Shown one piece after another: positions 6,508 through 15,121 of a stretch of 64,000 nucleotides of DNA. The stretch lies in the NCBI GenBank assembly GCA_013823985.1, contig PNNB01000015.1:186001-250000 (forward strand), given 5' to 3'. Position 1 is the first letter of the stretch. Each line of letters opens with the position of its first letter. The DNA comes from Sphingopyxis sp. (GTDB lineage: Bacteria; Pseudomonadota; Alphaproteobacteria; Sphingomonadales; Sphingomonadaceae). The notes beneath the pieces were generated by a model. The model was not told the origin of the DNA. It ran no database searches and saw nothing but the letters and a program-made list of their open reading frames with translations. Both the position numbers and the translations under genes were made by a program.

Positions 6508-8214
6508 TCATTGCGCTGCGGCCACAGGGAAGTGCAACGTCGTGGAACTTCCCATATTTGGATCACTGATGAAGGTGACATTGCCATTTAGCTGGCTCGC
6601 AAAGCCTTGCATCAACTGGGTTCCCATATCGCGGCCAAGACTGCGATTGACGTCGTAACCCTGACCATTGTCCTCAATCGACAAAATTGCCTTTTCCCCT
6701 AACAGGGCAAATGTCATTTCGATCTTGCCCGGCGCCTGCGCTGAAAATGCATGGCGGAAGCAGTTTGTGACGGCCTCGACAATGAAGAGGGCCAGGGGAA
6801 CGGCGGAATCAACGGGCAGTGAGAAATGATCGGCGCGGAAAGAGAGGTCGACATTCTGGTTCTCGCGATGTGCATATCGCAACTGTTTGCACAATTCGCC
6901 CATCAGCACCTCCACGGTGACCGAAGGCTCCGCCGTGTCATTTTCCTGCTCATAGGACAGCCGGTGGATCAACGCCAAGGCAACGATGCGGGCACGTGAT
7001 TGTTTCAGAGCCGTCTGCGCCGCGTCGTCGGTCATGCGCGAGGCTTGCATGGTCAGCAAGCTGGTCACAATCTGGAGGTTATTCTTTACACGGTGATGCA
7101 CTTCGCGGGTCAGTTTCGTCTTGGTATCCAGCGCCGCCGTCAACTCAGTGGTCCGGCTGTCGATGACTTCAGCCATAGCATGAAGATCATCACTCAAACG
7201 CCGCAGTTCGCGCGGTGCCGAAGCGAATGCGGCACGATTTCCGCTAAAATTGCCTTCGGTGAACTCTTCGCTCAATTGGCGCAATCGCGTCAGCCACCGG
7301 ATCACAAGCCGGTTCGTCCCGAACCAGATGGCGCACAGCGTCAGCAATATCGTGACAAGTGGCATGATGATGCTGGCACGAAATTGGGTGAGCGCTGCTT
7401 TCATGATGCGCGCGCGTGGCTCTGCGTAGAGGACATATAATTCTTTGCCGCTTAACGCGACCGTTTGGTAAACCCATTTTTCGCCCTTGGCGGTGCGGAT
7501 TTCTCCCGAGCTACCGGCGGACAGGCCGCGCGGTACGGCAAAGGGCAATGTGTCGGTATCACTGGCGACCAGGTCACCGCTGCGCGACAGGATGGCAACA
7601 ACCCCGGTTCTGGCTTCCGGCGCGTCCGAAATCGATCTGGCCAGTTTGGAAATGTCGAGCCCCGCACTAAATGTGCCGTCAAATTCGCCCTTTTCATCCA
7701 GCACGGCAATCGCGCTGATGATTACGGGCTTTCGCGAAACAGTACCGAATGTGGGCTGGCTCACAGTTACGAGGCGTGACGTTTTGGTATTCTCCCACCA
7801 AGGCTCGCCTACGAAAGAAAGGCCGTCACGAAAGGGCAGGATGGAGCAACGCGCGCGTCCGGAAGCATCGGTTCGTACGAAATTTATGACCGGGTCATGC
7901 CCTCGAAACCCGGTTCTCAACACCGTGTCGCATCTGTCGGTCATATTCTTGATGTCCGGATTGGCCGAACCCACCATCAAAAGGCGGTTGGACACCAGAA
8001 ATGCATCGCGTTCGCGCTCAGCAACCGCCTTGGCATTTGCTTCCAAGGTCTCCATGGCCGCATCCTGCATAGCTCTCCAGTTGGCAATACTCTGCAGCAC
8101 GCTGGTCACGGTAATAGGCAACAGGGCCGCAAGCACGACCATGAGTAGACCTTGTTTCAGGCTGATTGAACGCCCCCAGAACAAAAATATCCCCTTCCAC
8201 CTGAAGGCTGCCAT
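6508..8214 (-). CDS. phyP: membrane HisKA_2 sensor kinase of the general stress locus (PhyP-like)
   Basis: A 568 aa protein with a transmembrane helix (about 20-42), an extracytoplasmic Cache-like sensor (43-275), a second helix (281-303), a HAMP-like linker, a HisKA_2 H-box (EVHHRVKNNLQ, His373/374), an N-box (EAVTNCFRHAF, Asn484) and a G-box (DNGQGYD). The start directly abuts the ecfG stop, so nepR-ecfG-kinase form one operon. In Sphingomonas melonis Fr1 the gene at this place is phyP, reported as a negative regulator of PhyR, presumably a phosphatase. I transfer that name from position and architecture; kinase-positive action is equally compatible with the intact H-box. Confidence 0.75.
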   Translation of the reverse strand: MAAFRWKGIFLFWGRSISLKQGLLMVVLAALLPITVTSVLQSIANWRAMQDAAMETLEANAKAVAERERDAFLVSNRLLMVGSANPDIKNMTDRCDTVLRTGFRGHDPVINFVRTDASGRARCSILPFRDGLSFVGEPWWENTKTSRLVTVSQPTFGTVSRKPVIISAIAVLDEKGEFDGTFSAGLDISKLARSISDAPEARTGVVAILSRSGDLVASDTDTLPFAVPRGLSAGSSGEIRTAKGEKWVYQTVALSGKELYVLYAEPRARIMKAALTQFRASIIMPLVTILLTLCAIWFGTNRLVIRWLTRLRQLSEEFTEGNFSGNRAAFASAPRELRRLSDDLHAMAEVIDSRTTELTAALDTKTKLTREVHHRVKNNLQIVTSLLTMQASRMTDDAAQTALKQSRARIVALALIHRLSYEQENDTAEPSVTVEVLMGELCKQLRYAHRENQNVDLSFRADHFSLPVDSAVPLALFIVEAVTNCFRHAFSAQAPGKIEMTFALLGEKAILSIEDNGQGYDVNRSLGRDMGTQLMQGFASQLNGNVTFISDPNMGSSTTLHFPVAAAQ

Positions 8215-8802
8215 TTAGGCGGCCGAAGACATGGCACCCCTGCCCGTCGTGATTTGCCGGTTTTCGGCATGTTCGCTTTCATCTGGTCCGTTAATGATGG
8301 CGGCAAGCGCTGTTCGTCCGCGCGCAAGGCGGCTTTTTACCGTCCCCAAGGCACATCCGGCTATTTCCGCAGCTTCTTCGTAGCTGGCACCGCCGGCGCC
8401 AACCAAAAGCAACATTTCGCGTTGCTCGATGGGAAGCTGCTGCAGAGCCTTTTCGACATCCGACATATGGATCGCATGCTGCTGCCCGGGTTCCTGAACC
8501 AATATCCGTTCGGCCGCCTCAGGGTCCCAGCTTGTCATGCGCGCATTCTTGCGGATTGTTGTGTAGAAATGGTTGCGCAGGATCATATAGATCCAGGCGC
8601 GAAAATTGGTTCCGGGTTCGAAACTGTCACGCGCAGCCCACGCCCGCATCATTGCCTCTTGCGCCAGATCATCGGCCAATTCGCGATTGCCGCATAGCCC
8701 GCGCGCAAATGCGCGCAGCGATGGTATTATGTCCTGCAGCTGCTTTCTAAATTCAGCCGTAGGGGGCTTGCGCCCGCCATCCTGTTCACTCGCATCACTC
8801 AT
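8215..8802 (-). CDS. ecfG: general stress sigma factor EcfG
   Basis: A 195 aa extracytoplasmic-function sigma factor of the ECF15/EcfG group. Region 2 (about 27-95, LADDLAQEAMMRAWAARDSFEPGTNFRAWIYMILRNHF) recognises the -10. Region 4 (about 113-165, LPIEQREMLLLVGAGGASYEEAAEIAGCALGTVKSRLARGR) recognises the GGAAC -35. It is held inactive by NepR until phosphorylated PhyR sequesters NepR. It overlaps the nepR stop by four bases and is followed at once by the phyP-like kinase gene. A short C-terminal extension after region 4 is not conserved. Confidence 0.95.
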   Translation of the reverse strand: MSDASEQDGGRKPPTAEFRKQLQDIIPSLRAFARGLCGNRELADDLAQEAMMRAWAARDSFEPGTNFRAWIYMILRNHFYTTIRKNARMTSWDPEAAERILVQEPGQQHAIHMSDVEKALQQLPIEQREMLLLVGAGGASYEEAAEIAGCALGTVKSRLARGRTALAAIINGPDESEHAENRQITTGRGAMSSAA

Positions 8803-9008
8803 GAGGGCTTTTTAGCCTTTTCGGCCATACGCTCTTCCAACTGGTCTAAAAGAGACAGAAAGTCGTCGGGTACGGGCTCACTGGCGATACCGTCGTGCAT
8901 CTGCCGCAGCGCGGCAGCAATGGGATCGAAATCCGGTTCGACGGCATTTCCTAAGCGCATAGGCTTGTTTTCTCTTTTCTTAGAATCGGACAATGCACAC
9001 TCCACCAC
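8799..9008 (-). CDS. nepR: anti-sigma factor NepR
   Basis: A small protein with the NepR core IAAALRQMHDGIASEPVPDDFLSLLDQLEERMAEK, which binds EcfG or, competitively, the sigma-like domain of PhyR. The start is uncertain: GTG 9008 gives 69 aa, while ATG 8960 (MRLGNAVEPDFD) gives 53 aa and begins close to the conserved part; neither has a strong ribosome site. The stop overlaps the ecfG start (ATGA), which couples anti-sigma and sigma synthesis. It is divergent from phyR, the usual arrangement. Confidence 0.88.
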   Translation of the reverse strand: MVECALSDSKKRENKPMRLGNAVEPDFDPIAAALRQMHDGIASEPVPDDFLSLLDQLEERMAEKAKKPS

Positions 9009-9125
9009 CAGATAAACGGATGGAGTTAGCTGCCATATTCAGGCTTAAAGTTACATAGCTGTTCGTCATTCGAGCCCCGTATTCGCGCAGTCATCTGGAC
9101 GTGTTAAATCGCGAAATAAAAAAAA

Positions 9126-9142
9126 GTTCCCGAGGACGGAAC
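9126..9142. promoter_or_regulatory. back-to-back EcfG -35 elements between nepR and phyR
   Basis: GTTCC (9126-9130) and GGAAC (9138-9142) form a perfect inverted repeat with a 7 bp spacer, so each strand carries one GGAAC pointing outward to nepR and phyR. Suitable -10 elements are weak: for phyR, GTAT starts 17 bases after GGAAC; for nepR, only ATTTAAC is found. Auto-activation of both arms by EcfG is the expected biology. Confidence 0.5.
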
Positions 9143-9188
9143 AAAATGTGGTGAAATGTGTATTCTCGTTAATAACCGTGGAGGAATC

Positions 9189-9995
9189 ATGTCATTACGT
9201 GAGGCATTAGTAGCCGAATTACCCTTTTTGAGACGCTATGCACGCGCACTTACCGGATCACAGTCACTCGGTGACGCGGCAGTCCGGGAAGTTCTCGAAG
9301 CTTTGCTCGAGGCGCCTGAGGAGCTACAGTCTGATAAGCCTGTCCGCATCGAATTGTTCCGGATTTTCCATCGCCTTTGGCAGCCTGCAATGGTCGAACC
9401 GCTTGCATCCAAAGGACGCAGCGGCGTTATCGCGCAGTTTCCGGTCGTCATGCGTCAGAGCTTGCTGCTGACCGCTGTCGAAGGATTTAGCGAAGAAGAA
9501 ACCGCGACGATCCTGAACCTGAACTCCGGCGATATTGGTTCCTATGTGCGCGATGCGCGCACCGCAATCACGGACGCCTTGTCGGCAGACGTTCTGATTA
9601 TCGAAGATGAATCGATTATCGCGCTTCATATTAAGCAAATCGTCGAATCGCTTGGCCACAATGTTGTCGGCATAGTTCGGACCCATAGCGAAGCGGTCGC
9701 GGCGGCGCGTGACAAGCGTCCCGAGCTTGTGCTTGCCGACATCAGTCTTGCAGACGGATCGAGCGGTATAGATGCAGTGAAGGAAATTCTGACCGAACAG
9801 GATGTCCCCGTCATTTTCATCACCGCATTCCCGGAGCGGCTATTGACCGGTGCCCGCCCCGAACCAACCTATTTGATAACCAAGCCTTTCGAGCCCGAAA
9901 CAGTGGTCGCAACCATCGGTCAGGCGCTGCTTTTGCACCGCCAACAGGGCGACGAAAAAATTACGAGCGATGCTGGAACCTTTTCAGCAGCCTGA
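9189..9995 (+). CDS. phyR: general stress response regulator PhyR
   Basis: A 268 aa protein joining an N-terminal ECF-sigma-like domain (about 1-130, LREALVAELPFLRRYARAL...FSEEETATILNLNSGDIGSYV) to a C-terminal receiver domain. The receiver has the acidic pocket IIEDE (139-141), phosphoacceptor Asp184 (LVLADISL), the conserved Thr (FITAF) and Lys (ITKPF). On phosphorylation the sigma-like domain is released to bind NepR and free EcfG. ATG 9189 is chosen for the excellent GGAGGAATC ribosome site; an upstream frame to 9156 lacks one. It is divergent from nepR-ecfG-phyP. Confidence 0.96.
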   Translation: MSLREALVAELPFLRRYARALTGSQSLGDAAVREVLEALLEAPEELQSDKPVRIELFRIFHRLWQPAMVEPLASKGRSGVIAQFPVVMRQSLLLTAVEGFSEEETATILNLNSGDIGSYVRDARTAITDALSADVLIIEDESIIALHIKQIVESLGHNVVGIVRTHSEAVAAARDKRPELVLADISLADGSSGIDAVKEILTEQDVPVIFITAFPERLLTGARPEPTYLITKPFEPETVVATIGQALLLHRQQGDEKITSDAGTFSAA

Positions 9996-10065
9996 CGTTA
10001 AACGAATATATCAACAATCCCCCCGCTGGCTTCCCACCCCCCCCTCGAAGTTGCCAGCAAATCCC

Positions 10066-10098
10066 ACACCCCGGCCTTCAAGGCCGGGGTGTCTTTTT
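10066..10098 (+). terminator. rho-independent terminator of phyR
   Basis: Arms ACACCCCGGCCTT and AAGGCCGGGGTGT (10066-10078 and 10080-10092) followed by TCTTTTTT. It is a very stable GC-rich stem about 70 bp after the phyR stop. Confidence 0.9.
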
Positions 10099-10137
10099 TG
10101 GGGCATATGCTTTTTCCACACGGCGCATAGGAAACGA

Positions 10138-10164
10138 CCCTCCCTGCCAGTTTGGCGGGGAGGG
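10138..10164 (-). terminator. strong hairpin downstream of the DUF2383 gene
   Basis: Arms CCCTCCCTGCCA (10138-10149) and TGGCGGGGAGGG (10153-10164) pair over 12 bp with one G-T pair. No T-run follows on either strand, so it may protect a 3' end rather than act as a classical terminator. It lies 46 bp after the DUF2383 stop. Confidence 0.4.
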
Positions 10165-10210
10165 CCGTACCGCTGGAGACGACAGGATAAGCCCTATGCC
10201 TCCGGCTTGT

Positions 10211-10666
10211 TTAGAGTACCTGGGTTGCGTGCTTCAGATTGCTCATCTGGTCATGGCCCTGCTTCACCGACTGGTAGCAGCGTTCAATCACAGCACGGGT
10301 TTCCGGGCTGATATGCTGATCGACCATGGCTTCTTCGAACTTGTGCTTGATATGATCTTCGCCCCGCTCGACTTCCGCAATGATAGCTTCGTCGTCATTT
10401 CCGGTAATGGCACTCTTCAAATCCATGAATACACGGTGCGCGCCGGCAAGGACTGACCCGTCTGTCGTCGGCTCGCCGCCCAAGGTGCGGACGTGCGATT
10501 GGAGCTGCTCGGTAACGGTCGAACGTTCATTGGCGCGATCGAAAAAGATCGAGCGATACTGGCTCTGCTCGGCATCTTCTGCGGCCGAGCGATATCCGTC
10601 GACGCTGTCGATGGTTGTTTTGATAAGGTCGTTGAGTATTTCAACTTCGCGTTCATTGGGGGTCAT
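10211..10666 (-). CDS. DUF2383 / PA2169-type four-helix-bundle protein
   Basis: A 151 aa, all-helical, acidic protein of the PA2169/DUF2383 family (MTPNEREVEILNDLIKTTIDSVDGYRSAAEDAEQ...). The family has a ferritin-like four-helix fold and is often stress-induced in proteobacteria; the biochemical role is not established. ATG 10666 has TTGGAGAT upstream. It is convergent with phyR and stands alone. A general-stress role is an inference from family and location. Confidence 0.85.
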   Translation of the reverse strand: MTPNEREVEILNDLIKTTIDSVDGYRSAAEDAEQSQYRSIFFDRANERSTVTEQLQSHVRTLGGEPTTDGSVLAGAHRVFMDLKSAITGNDDEAIIAEVERGEDHIKHKFEEAMVDQHISPETRAVIERCYQSVKQGHDQMSNLKHATQVL

Positions 10667-10976
10667 GATGACATCTCCAAAAGAGTGGGGCTGAGCAGAA
10701 CAAGCAATCAGGGAACTTGTTTCGTTCGAACGCATTTATTCTATCGTGATCGCAACACATGCTGTCGTCGCACATATCATTAACGCCCCCGCGCATCAGA
10801 AAGCTGCGCCGCAATTCCCATAGGTTATGTTATGATTCCGATCCTTTATGCGCCGTGACTATTTTGCCAACCCCGCCTATTATGCGCCAGTCATAAGCAG
10901 GCCACCCTTTATCGTCTATGAGCACCCCTCCGTAGCATTGGCGGAATTCTCGCCGACGGATGAAGGATAGCATCGG
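10667..10976. other. 310 bp divergent intergenic region
   Basis: Separates the DUF2383 gene (minus) from the PAS-PAS-HWE kinase gene (plus). I find no good open frame. TATGCGCC occurs twice as a direct repeat (about 10848 and 10879), and GGAAC at about 10713 lacks a matching -10. Promoters for both genes must lie here but I cannot place them. Confidence 0.5.
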
Positions 10977-12428
10977 ATGCTGCATAAACGCCCCTCGCAG
11001 AACGGTATAGCGCCGCACAGCTATTGGCTGGCGCCTGTTACCAGCGCAACTATAAACGCGACGGATGCGCCTGAAGCGCCCGGCAGTGATGATTTCCGGC
11101 TCATTGCCGACAGCATGCCAGCCTTGTGCTGGATGGCCCGCAGCGACGGCTATATATTCTGGTACAACCGCCGCTGGCACGACTATTGCGGAACAACGCC
11201 AAAGGCGATGGAAGGCTGGGGCTGGCAAAGCGTCCACGATCCCGCCGAACTGCCCGGTGTGATGGAAAGATGGCAACAATCTATTGCGAGCGGACAGCCC
11301 TTTGAAATGCTGTTCCCCATTCGAGGTTCCGATGGCGTGTTCCGGCGCTTTCTCACCCGTATCGTCCCCGTAACGAATGGCGCGGGCGAAGTCGTCCGCT
11401 GGCTGGGCACCAATATCGAAGTCGAAAGCCAACTCAACGCGGAAGCAGCGCTTGAGGTAAGCGAAGCCAAATTGCAGGTGCTAACCGACGCCATGCCGCA
11501 AATGGTGTGGTCTACCCTGCCCGACGGCTATCACGATTATTTTAACGCACGCTGGTATGAATTCACCGGCGTTCCTTATGGATCTACCGATGGTGAGGGC
11601 TGGAATGGCGTATTTCACGCCGAAGATCAGGAACGCGCCTGGGGCCTGTGGCGCCACAGCCTTGAAACAGGCGAACCTTATGAGATCGAATATCGCCTGC
11701 GGCACCATAGCGGCGTTTACCGCTGGATATTGGGCCGCGCATTGCCCGTCCGAAATGTTCGTGGGTCGATCACCCGTTGGATCGGCACCTGCACCGATAT
11801 TGACGAAGCAAAGCGCAACGCCGCGCTCGCCGAGCTTGTCAGTCGCGAACTGAGCCACCGTATCAAAAACATCTTTGCAGTCATCGCGGGCCTGATTGGC
11901 ATTTCATCGCCGAAAAATGCGGATGCCGCCGCCTATGCTAAGGAAGTATCGGGGCGGATTGCAGCGCTGGGCCGTGCACATAATTTCGCCCGGCCGCATG
12001 GACCGGAATCGGCCATCTTGCAGAATTTCGGCGGACTACACGGGCTGCTGTCGGAATTGATGAGTCCCTATGATCATGCCGAAGGTCGCCGCTATGCGAT
12101 TTCCGGACAGGATGTTGCGGTTGGCGACCGGAGTGCGACACCATTGGCACTGCTGATCCACGAACTCGCGACCAATGCGGTCAAATATGGCGCCCTGTCC
12201 GAAGGCAAGGGACGCATCGCGATCAGCACGGAATTGAGAGGCGACCAGGTTGTGATCATCTGGTCGGAAAGCGATGGCCCAACAGTCACCAGCCCTCCGG
12301 CGCAAACCGGATTTGGTACTCAATTGTCAGATATAAGCATCGTGAGCCAATTGGGCGGTGCACTTGACCGCGCCTGGAATCCGGAAGGATTGAAGGTCAC
12401 GATCTCGATACCGAAAGCGCATCTGTAA
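10977..12428 (+). CDS. soluble PAS-PAS-HWE sensor histidine kinase
   Basis: A 483 aa cytoplasmic kinase with no transmembrane segment. Two PAS domains with PAC motifs are seen (about 35-155 and 160-285, the second ending VRGSITRWIGTCTDIDEAK). An HWE-type H-box follows (SRELSHRIKNIFAVIAGL), then the N-box HELATNAVKYGAL and the WSESDGP box. HWE kinases commonly feed PhyR-type or single-domain regulators. It is convergent with a single-receiver gene 20 bp away, a likely partner. ATG 10977 is preceded by AAGGAT. The PAS ligand (flavin, haem or none) cannot be told; no LOV-type NCRFLQ motif is present. Confidence 0.92.
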   Translation: MLHKRPSQNGIAPHSYWLAPVTSATINATDAPEAPGSDDFRLIADSMPALCWMARSDGYIFWYNRRWHDYCGTTPKAMEGWGWQSVHDPAELPGVMERWQQSIASGQPFEMLFPIRGSDGVFRRFLTRIVPVTNGAGEVVRWLGTNIEVESQLNAEAALEVSEAKLQVLTDAMPQMVWSTLPDGYHDYFNARWYEFTGVPYGSTDGEGWNGVFHAEDQERAWGLWRHSLETGEPYEIEYRLRHHSGVYRWILGRALPVRNVRGSITRWIGTCTDIDEAKRNAALAELVSRELSHRIKNIFAVIAGLIGISSPKNADAAAYAKEVSGRIAALGRAHNFARPHGPESAILQNFGGLHGLLSELMSPYDHAEGRRYAISGQDVAVGDRSATPLALLIHELATNAVKYGALSEGKGRIAISTELRGDQVVIIWSESDGPTVTSPPAQTGFGTQLSDISIVSQLGGALDRAWNPEGLKVTISIPKAHL

Positions 12429-12448
12429 TTTAAAGACGAACCGCTGCT

Positions 12449-12865
12449 TCAGTTATGTGCGTTAGGGAAGAGGCGCAATGAAGGTGGAGGACTTGCCGGT
12501 TCGCCAACCCGATGCTTGACCAGAAAGTCGAGAACGGTTCCGATTGCCTGTTCGTCGACGGGCTTCGACAGCACGCCAATGGTCCCTTTGATACCGTCGC
12601 GCAATTGGGATGCGTTTGCCGTCAGGAACAATACGGTCGTCCCATATTCTTCGCTCAGCTTGGCACCGATTTCCGGACCCGTTGGTCCGTCGCGCAAGTT
12701 AAGATCGACCAGAGCGATATCGGGTTTACGCTGCGCCAATTGTTCGGCGGTCGCCGCGTCGGGGGCGATACCAATAACGTCAAAACCCATGTTCGACATG
12801 ATCTGCCGTAGGTTCAATGCGACGATAAATTCGTCTTCTACAATAAGGATACGATTGTCTGTCAT
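12449..12865 (-). CDS. single-domain response regulator
   Basis: A 138 aa stand-alone receiver: ILIVEDE acidic pocket, phosphoacceptor Asp in IALVDLNL, Thr in LFLTANA and Lys in LSKPV. No output domain follows; the tail is a short proline-rich end. Start ATG 12865 is used because the frame upstream is unrelated sequence. The phosphate would pass to or from an HWE kinase such as the convergent neighbour. The alphaproteobacterial FATGUY motif (PFxFATG[G/Y]) is not present. Confidence 0.88.
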   Translation of the reverse strand: MTDNRILIVEDEFIVALNLRQIMSNMGFDVIGIAPDAATAEQLAQRKPDIALVDLNLRDGPTGPEIGAKLSEEYGTTVLFLTANASQLRDGIKGTIGVLSKPVDEQAIGTVLDFLVKHRVGEPASPPPSLRLFPNAHN

Positions 12866-12912
12866 AAATGTTCTCACGCCTTTAACAGCGCAAAAACGGG
12901 TTGGTTCCGCGA

Positions 12913-12946
12913 CTTGGCCCATTTTCCGGAGAGAAAATGGGCCAAG
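12913..12946 (-). terminator. perfect 13 bp hairpin after the beta-oxidation gene
   Basis: Arms CTTGGCCCATTTT (12913-12925) and AAAATGGGCCAAG (12934-12946) pair perfectly with an 8-base loop, starting 12 bp after the minus-strand stop at 12958. There is no long T-run outside the stem, but the stem base is A/T rich. It is likely a terminator or 3' stabiliser. Confidence 0.6.
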
Positions 12947-12957
12947 CTGCTATCCGG

Positions 12958-14958
12958 TCAGGCTTTCGCTTTCAGACTATCCGAAACAGCTACGCCATGG
13001 CGTTCCAGTGCCTCGACGATCTTGCCTGCCCCTTCAAGGTCACCCCAGAACATGGGGCCACCTCTGTAGATCGGCCAGCCATATCCATATATCCAGACGA
13101 CATCGATATCGGATGCACGCTGCGCTTTGCCCTCTTCAAGGATTTTATACCCTTCATTGACCATCGGATATAAGGTCCGTTCGATGATCTCCTGCTCGCT
13201 GATTTCCCGCTTCGGCAGATTTGATGTGGCGCGGAATTCCTCGATGATGGCAAGTGCCTCGGCGCTTGGTGTGCCGACGCGCTTTGCATCATAATCGTAG
13301 AAGCCCTTGCCATTTTTCTGGCCAAAACGTCCCGCCGCACAGAGCGCATCGCGGATGGTTTCAACCCGCGATGGATCGCGGTGCCAGCCGATATCCAGCC
13401 CGGCCAGGTCACTCATCTGGAATGGCCCCATCGGCATGCCAAAATCGGTATGGACCTTATCGATCTGCGCCGGCGTCGCACCTTCGAGCAACAATTGCAT
13501 CGCAGGTTGCTGCCGCTTCGACAGCATCCGGTTTCCGATAAATCCGTCGCATACGCCAGCAACAACCGCCACTTTGCCGATCTTCTTGCCAACAGCCATG
13601 GCCGTTGCCAGCACATCAGGTGCCGTTTTTTCGCCGCGCACCACTTCAAGAAGCTTCATGACATTTGCGGGCGAAAAGAAGTGCATGCCCAGCACATCCT
13701 GCGGACGGGACGTCGATGCGGCAATCTCGTCGACATTCAGGTAAGAGGTGTTGGACGCCAATATGGCCCCCGCTTTGCAGATCGCATCTAGCTTTCCAAA
13801 GACCTCTTTCTTCACGTCCATGTTCTCGTACACCGCCTCGATCACGAGATCACAGTCGGCGAGCGATTCAAGGGTCAGCGACGGGGTCAGCAACGCCATC
13901 ATGCCTTCGACTTGTTCGCTGGTAAAACGTCCTTTCGCCGCGCTGGCTTCATAATTTTTCCGGATGACCCCGACGCCGCGGTCCAGATTTTCCTGCACCA
14001 TTTCCACAATGGTGACGGGAATACCCTTGGCAAGAAAGTTCATTGAAATGCCGCCGCCCATGGTTCCGGCGCCGATCACGCCGACTTTATTGACCACGCG
14101 AAGGGGCAAGTCCTTGGGCAATCCATCGATCTTGGCGGCTTGGCGCTCGGCAAAGAACATGTGCCGCTGCGCTGCCGACTGTGATCCACCCATCAATTTC
14201 AAAAATTCGGTACGCTCAAAAGTCATGCCTTCATCAAAGGGCAGTTTCGTTGCGGCCTCTACACAGGCGAGGTTGGCATAAGGGGCTTCGAACCCTTTCC
14301 ATTTGCGCGCATTCGCTGTCTTGAGTTGTTCGATAATGGCAACGTCGCCCTTTACCGGCAAATCGCGGGTAGCTCGCGGGCCAACCGCGATAAGCTCCTG
14401 TGCATAGGCAACGGCATCATCGGCAAGACTGTCTTCACCTGCGATGCGATCTACGAGACCCATCGACAAGGCCTTGGAAGCACTCACCGGTTCGCCGAGC
14501 GAGCACATGGTTGCAGCCGCTTCGACTCCCACAATACGCGGCAAACGCTGCGTTCCACCGGCACCCGGCAGCAGGCCAAGCTTGACCTCCGGCACACCCA
14601 GTTTCGCGGAGGGCACGGCAATGCGGTAGTGGCAGACAAGCGCTGTTTCCAATCCGCCGCCAAGCGCCGTCCCGTGGATCGCGCCGACGATCGGCTTGGT
14701 CGCGGACTCGATTGTGCGGAGCACTTGATTAAAGTCGGGGCCTTGGGGTGGTTTGCCAAATTCGGTGATATCTGCGCCCGCGATGAAGGTGCTGCCGTCA
14801 CAGCGCAAAACCATCGCCTCAATTTCCGGATCGTTCAGCCCCTGGTCCACCCCGTCCGAAAGCCCCTGCCGTACGTGCCAGGACAGGGCATTCACCGGCG
14901 GATTGTTCACGACAATCACGAGGATATTGCCGATTTTCTGGGTCGTCACGGATTGCAT
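12958..14958 (-). CDS. fused enoyl-CoA hydratase / 3-hydroxyacyl-CoA dehydrogenase (FadB/FadJ-type)
   Basis: A 666 aa bifunctional beta-oxidation enzyme. The N-terminal crotonase domain (1-190) shows the oxyanion-hole segments [10 protein letters not shown] and [12 protein letters not shown]. An NAD-binding domain follows ([12 protein letters not shown], about 296-307), with the dehydrogenase catalytic region [17 protein letters not shown], and two 3HCDH C-terminal domains. It hydrates enoyl-CoA and oxidises the resulting 3-hydroxyacyl-CoA in the cytoplasm. The length is a little below FadB (729) and like the peroxisomal-type enzymes. No thiolase gene adjoins it. It begins at ATG 14958. Confidence 0.93.
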   Translation of the reverse strand: MQSVTTQKIGNILVIVVNNPPVNALSWHVRQGLSDGVDQGLNDPEIEAMVLRCDGSTFIAGADITEFGKPPQGPDFNQVLRTIESATKPIVGAIHGTALGGGLETALVCHYRIAVPSAKLGVPEVKLGLLPGAGGTQRLPRIVGVEAAATMCSLGEPVSASKALSMGLVDRIAGEDSLADDAVAYAQELIAVGPRATRDLPVKGDVAIIEQLKTANARKWKGFEAPYANLACVEAATKLPFDEGMTFERTEFLKLMGGSQSAAQRHMFFAERQAAKIDGLPKDLPLRVVNKVGVIGAGTMGGGISMNFLAKGIPVTIVEMVQENLDRGVGVIRKNYEASAAKGRFTSEQVEGMMALLTPSLTLESLADCDLVIEAVYENMDVKKEVFGKLDAICKAGAILASNTSYLNVDEIAASTSRPQDVLGMHFFSPANVMKLLEVVRGEKTAPDVLATAMAVGKKIGKVAVVAGVCDGFIGNRMLSKRQQPAMQLLLEGATPAQIDKVHTDFGMPMGPFQMSDLAGLDIGWHRDPSRVETIRDALCAAGRFGQKNGKGFYDYDAKRVGTPSAEALAIIEEFRATSNLPKREISEQEIIERTLYPMVNEGYKILEEGKAQRASDIDVVWIYGYGWPIYRGGPMFWGDLEGAGKIVEALERHGVAVSDSLKAKA

Positions 14959-15121
14959 TCTTTACTCCTAATTTGTGGCTTTTGATTTTTTCCGACGTTG
15001 GTTGATTTGGACGCGCTTGGCAAGGCCATGACGCGTCGCGAACGCGCCAATGAAATCACCATCGGGCCATTAACCTTATTCATCATGCACAAAGTTAGAT
15101 TTTGAAGGCAAATGGGGGAGC

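Noticed and set aside
10705..10740. GGAAC near 10713 as an EcfG promoter
   Set aside because: No GTT-type -10 at 16-17 bp and it points away from the nearest start codon on its strand by over 250 bp.
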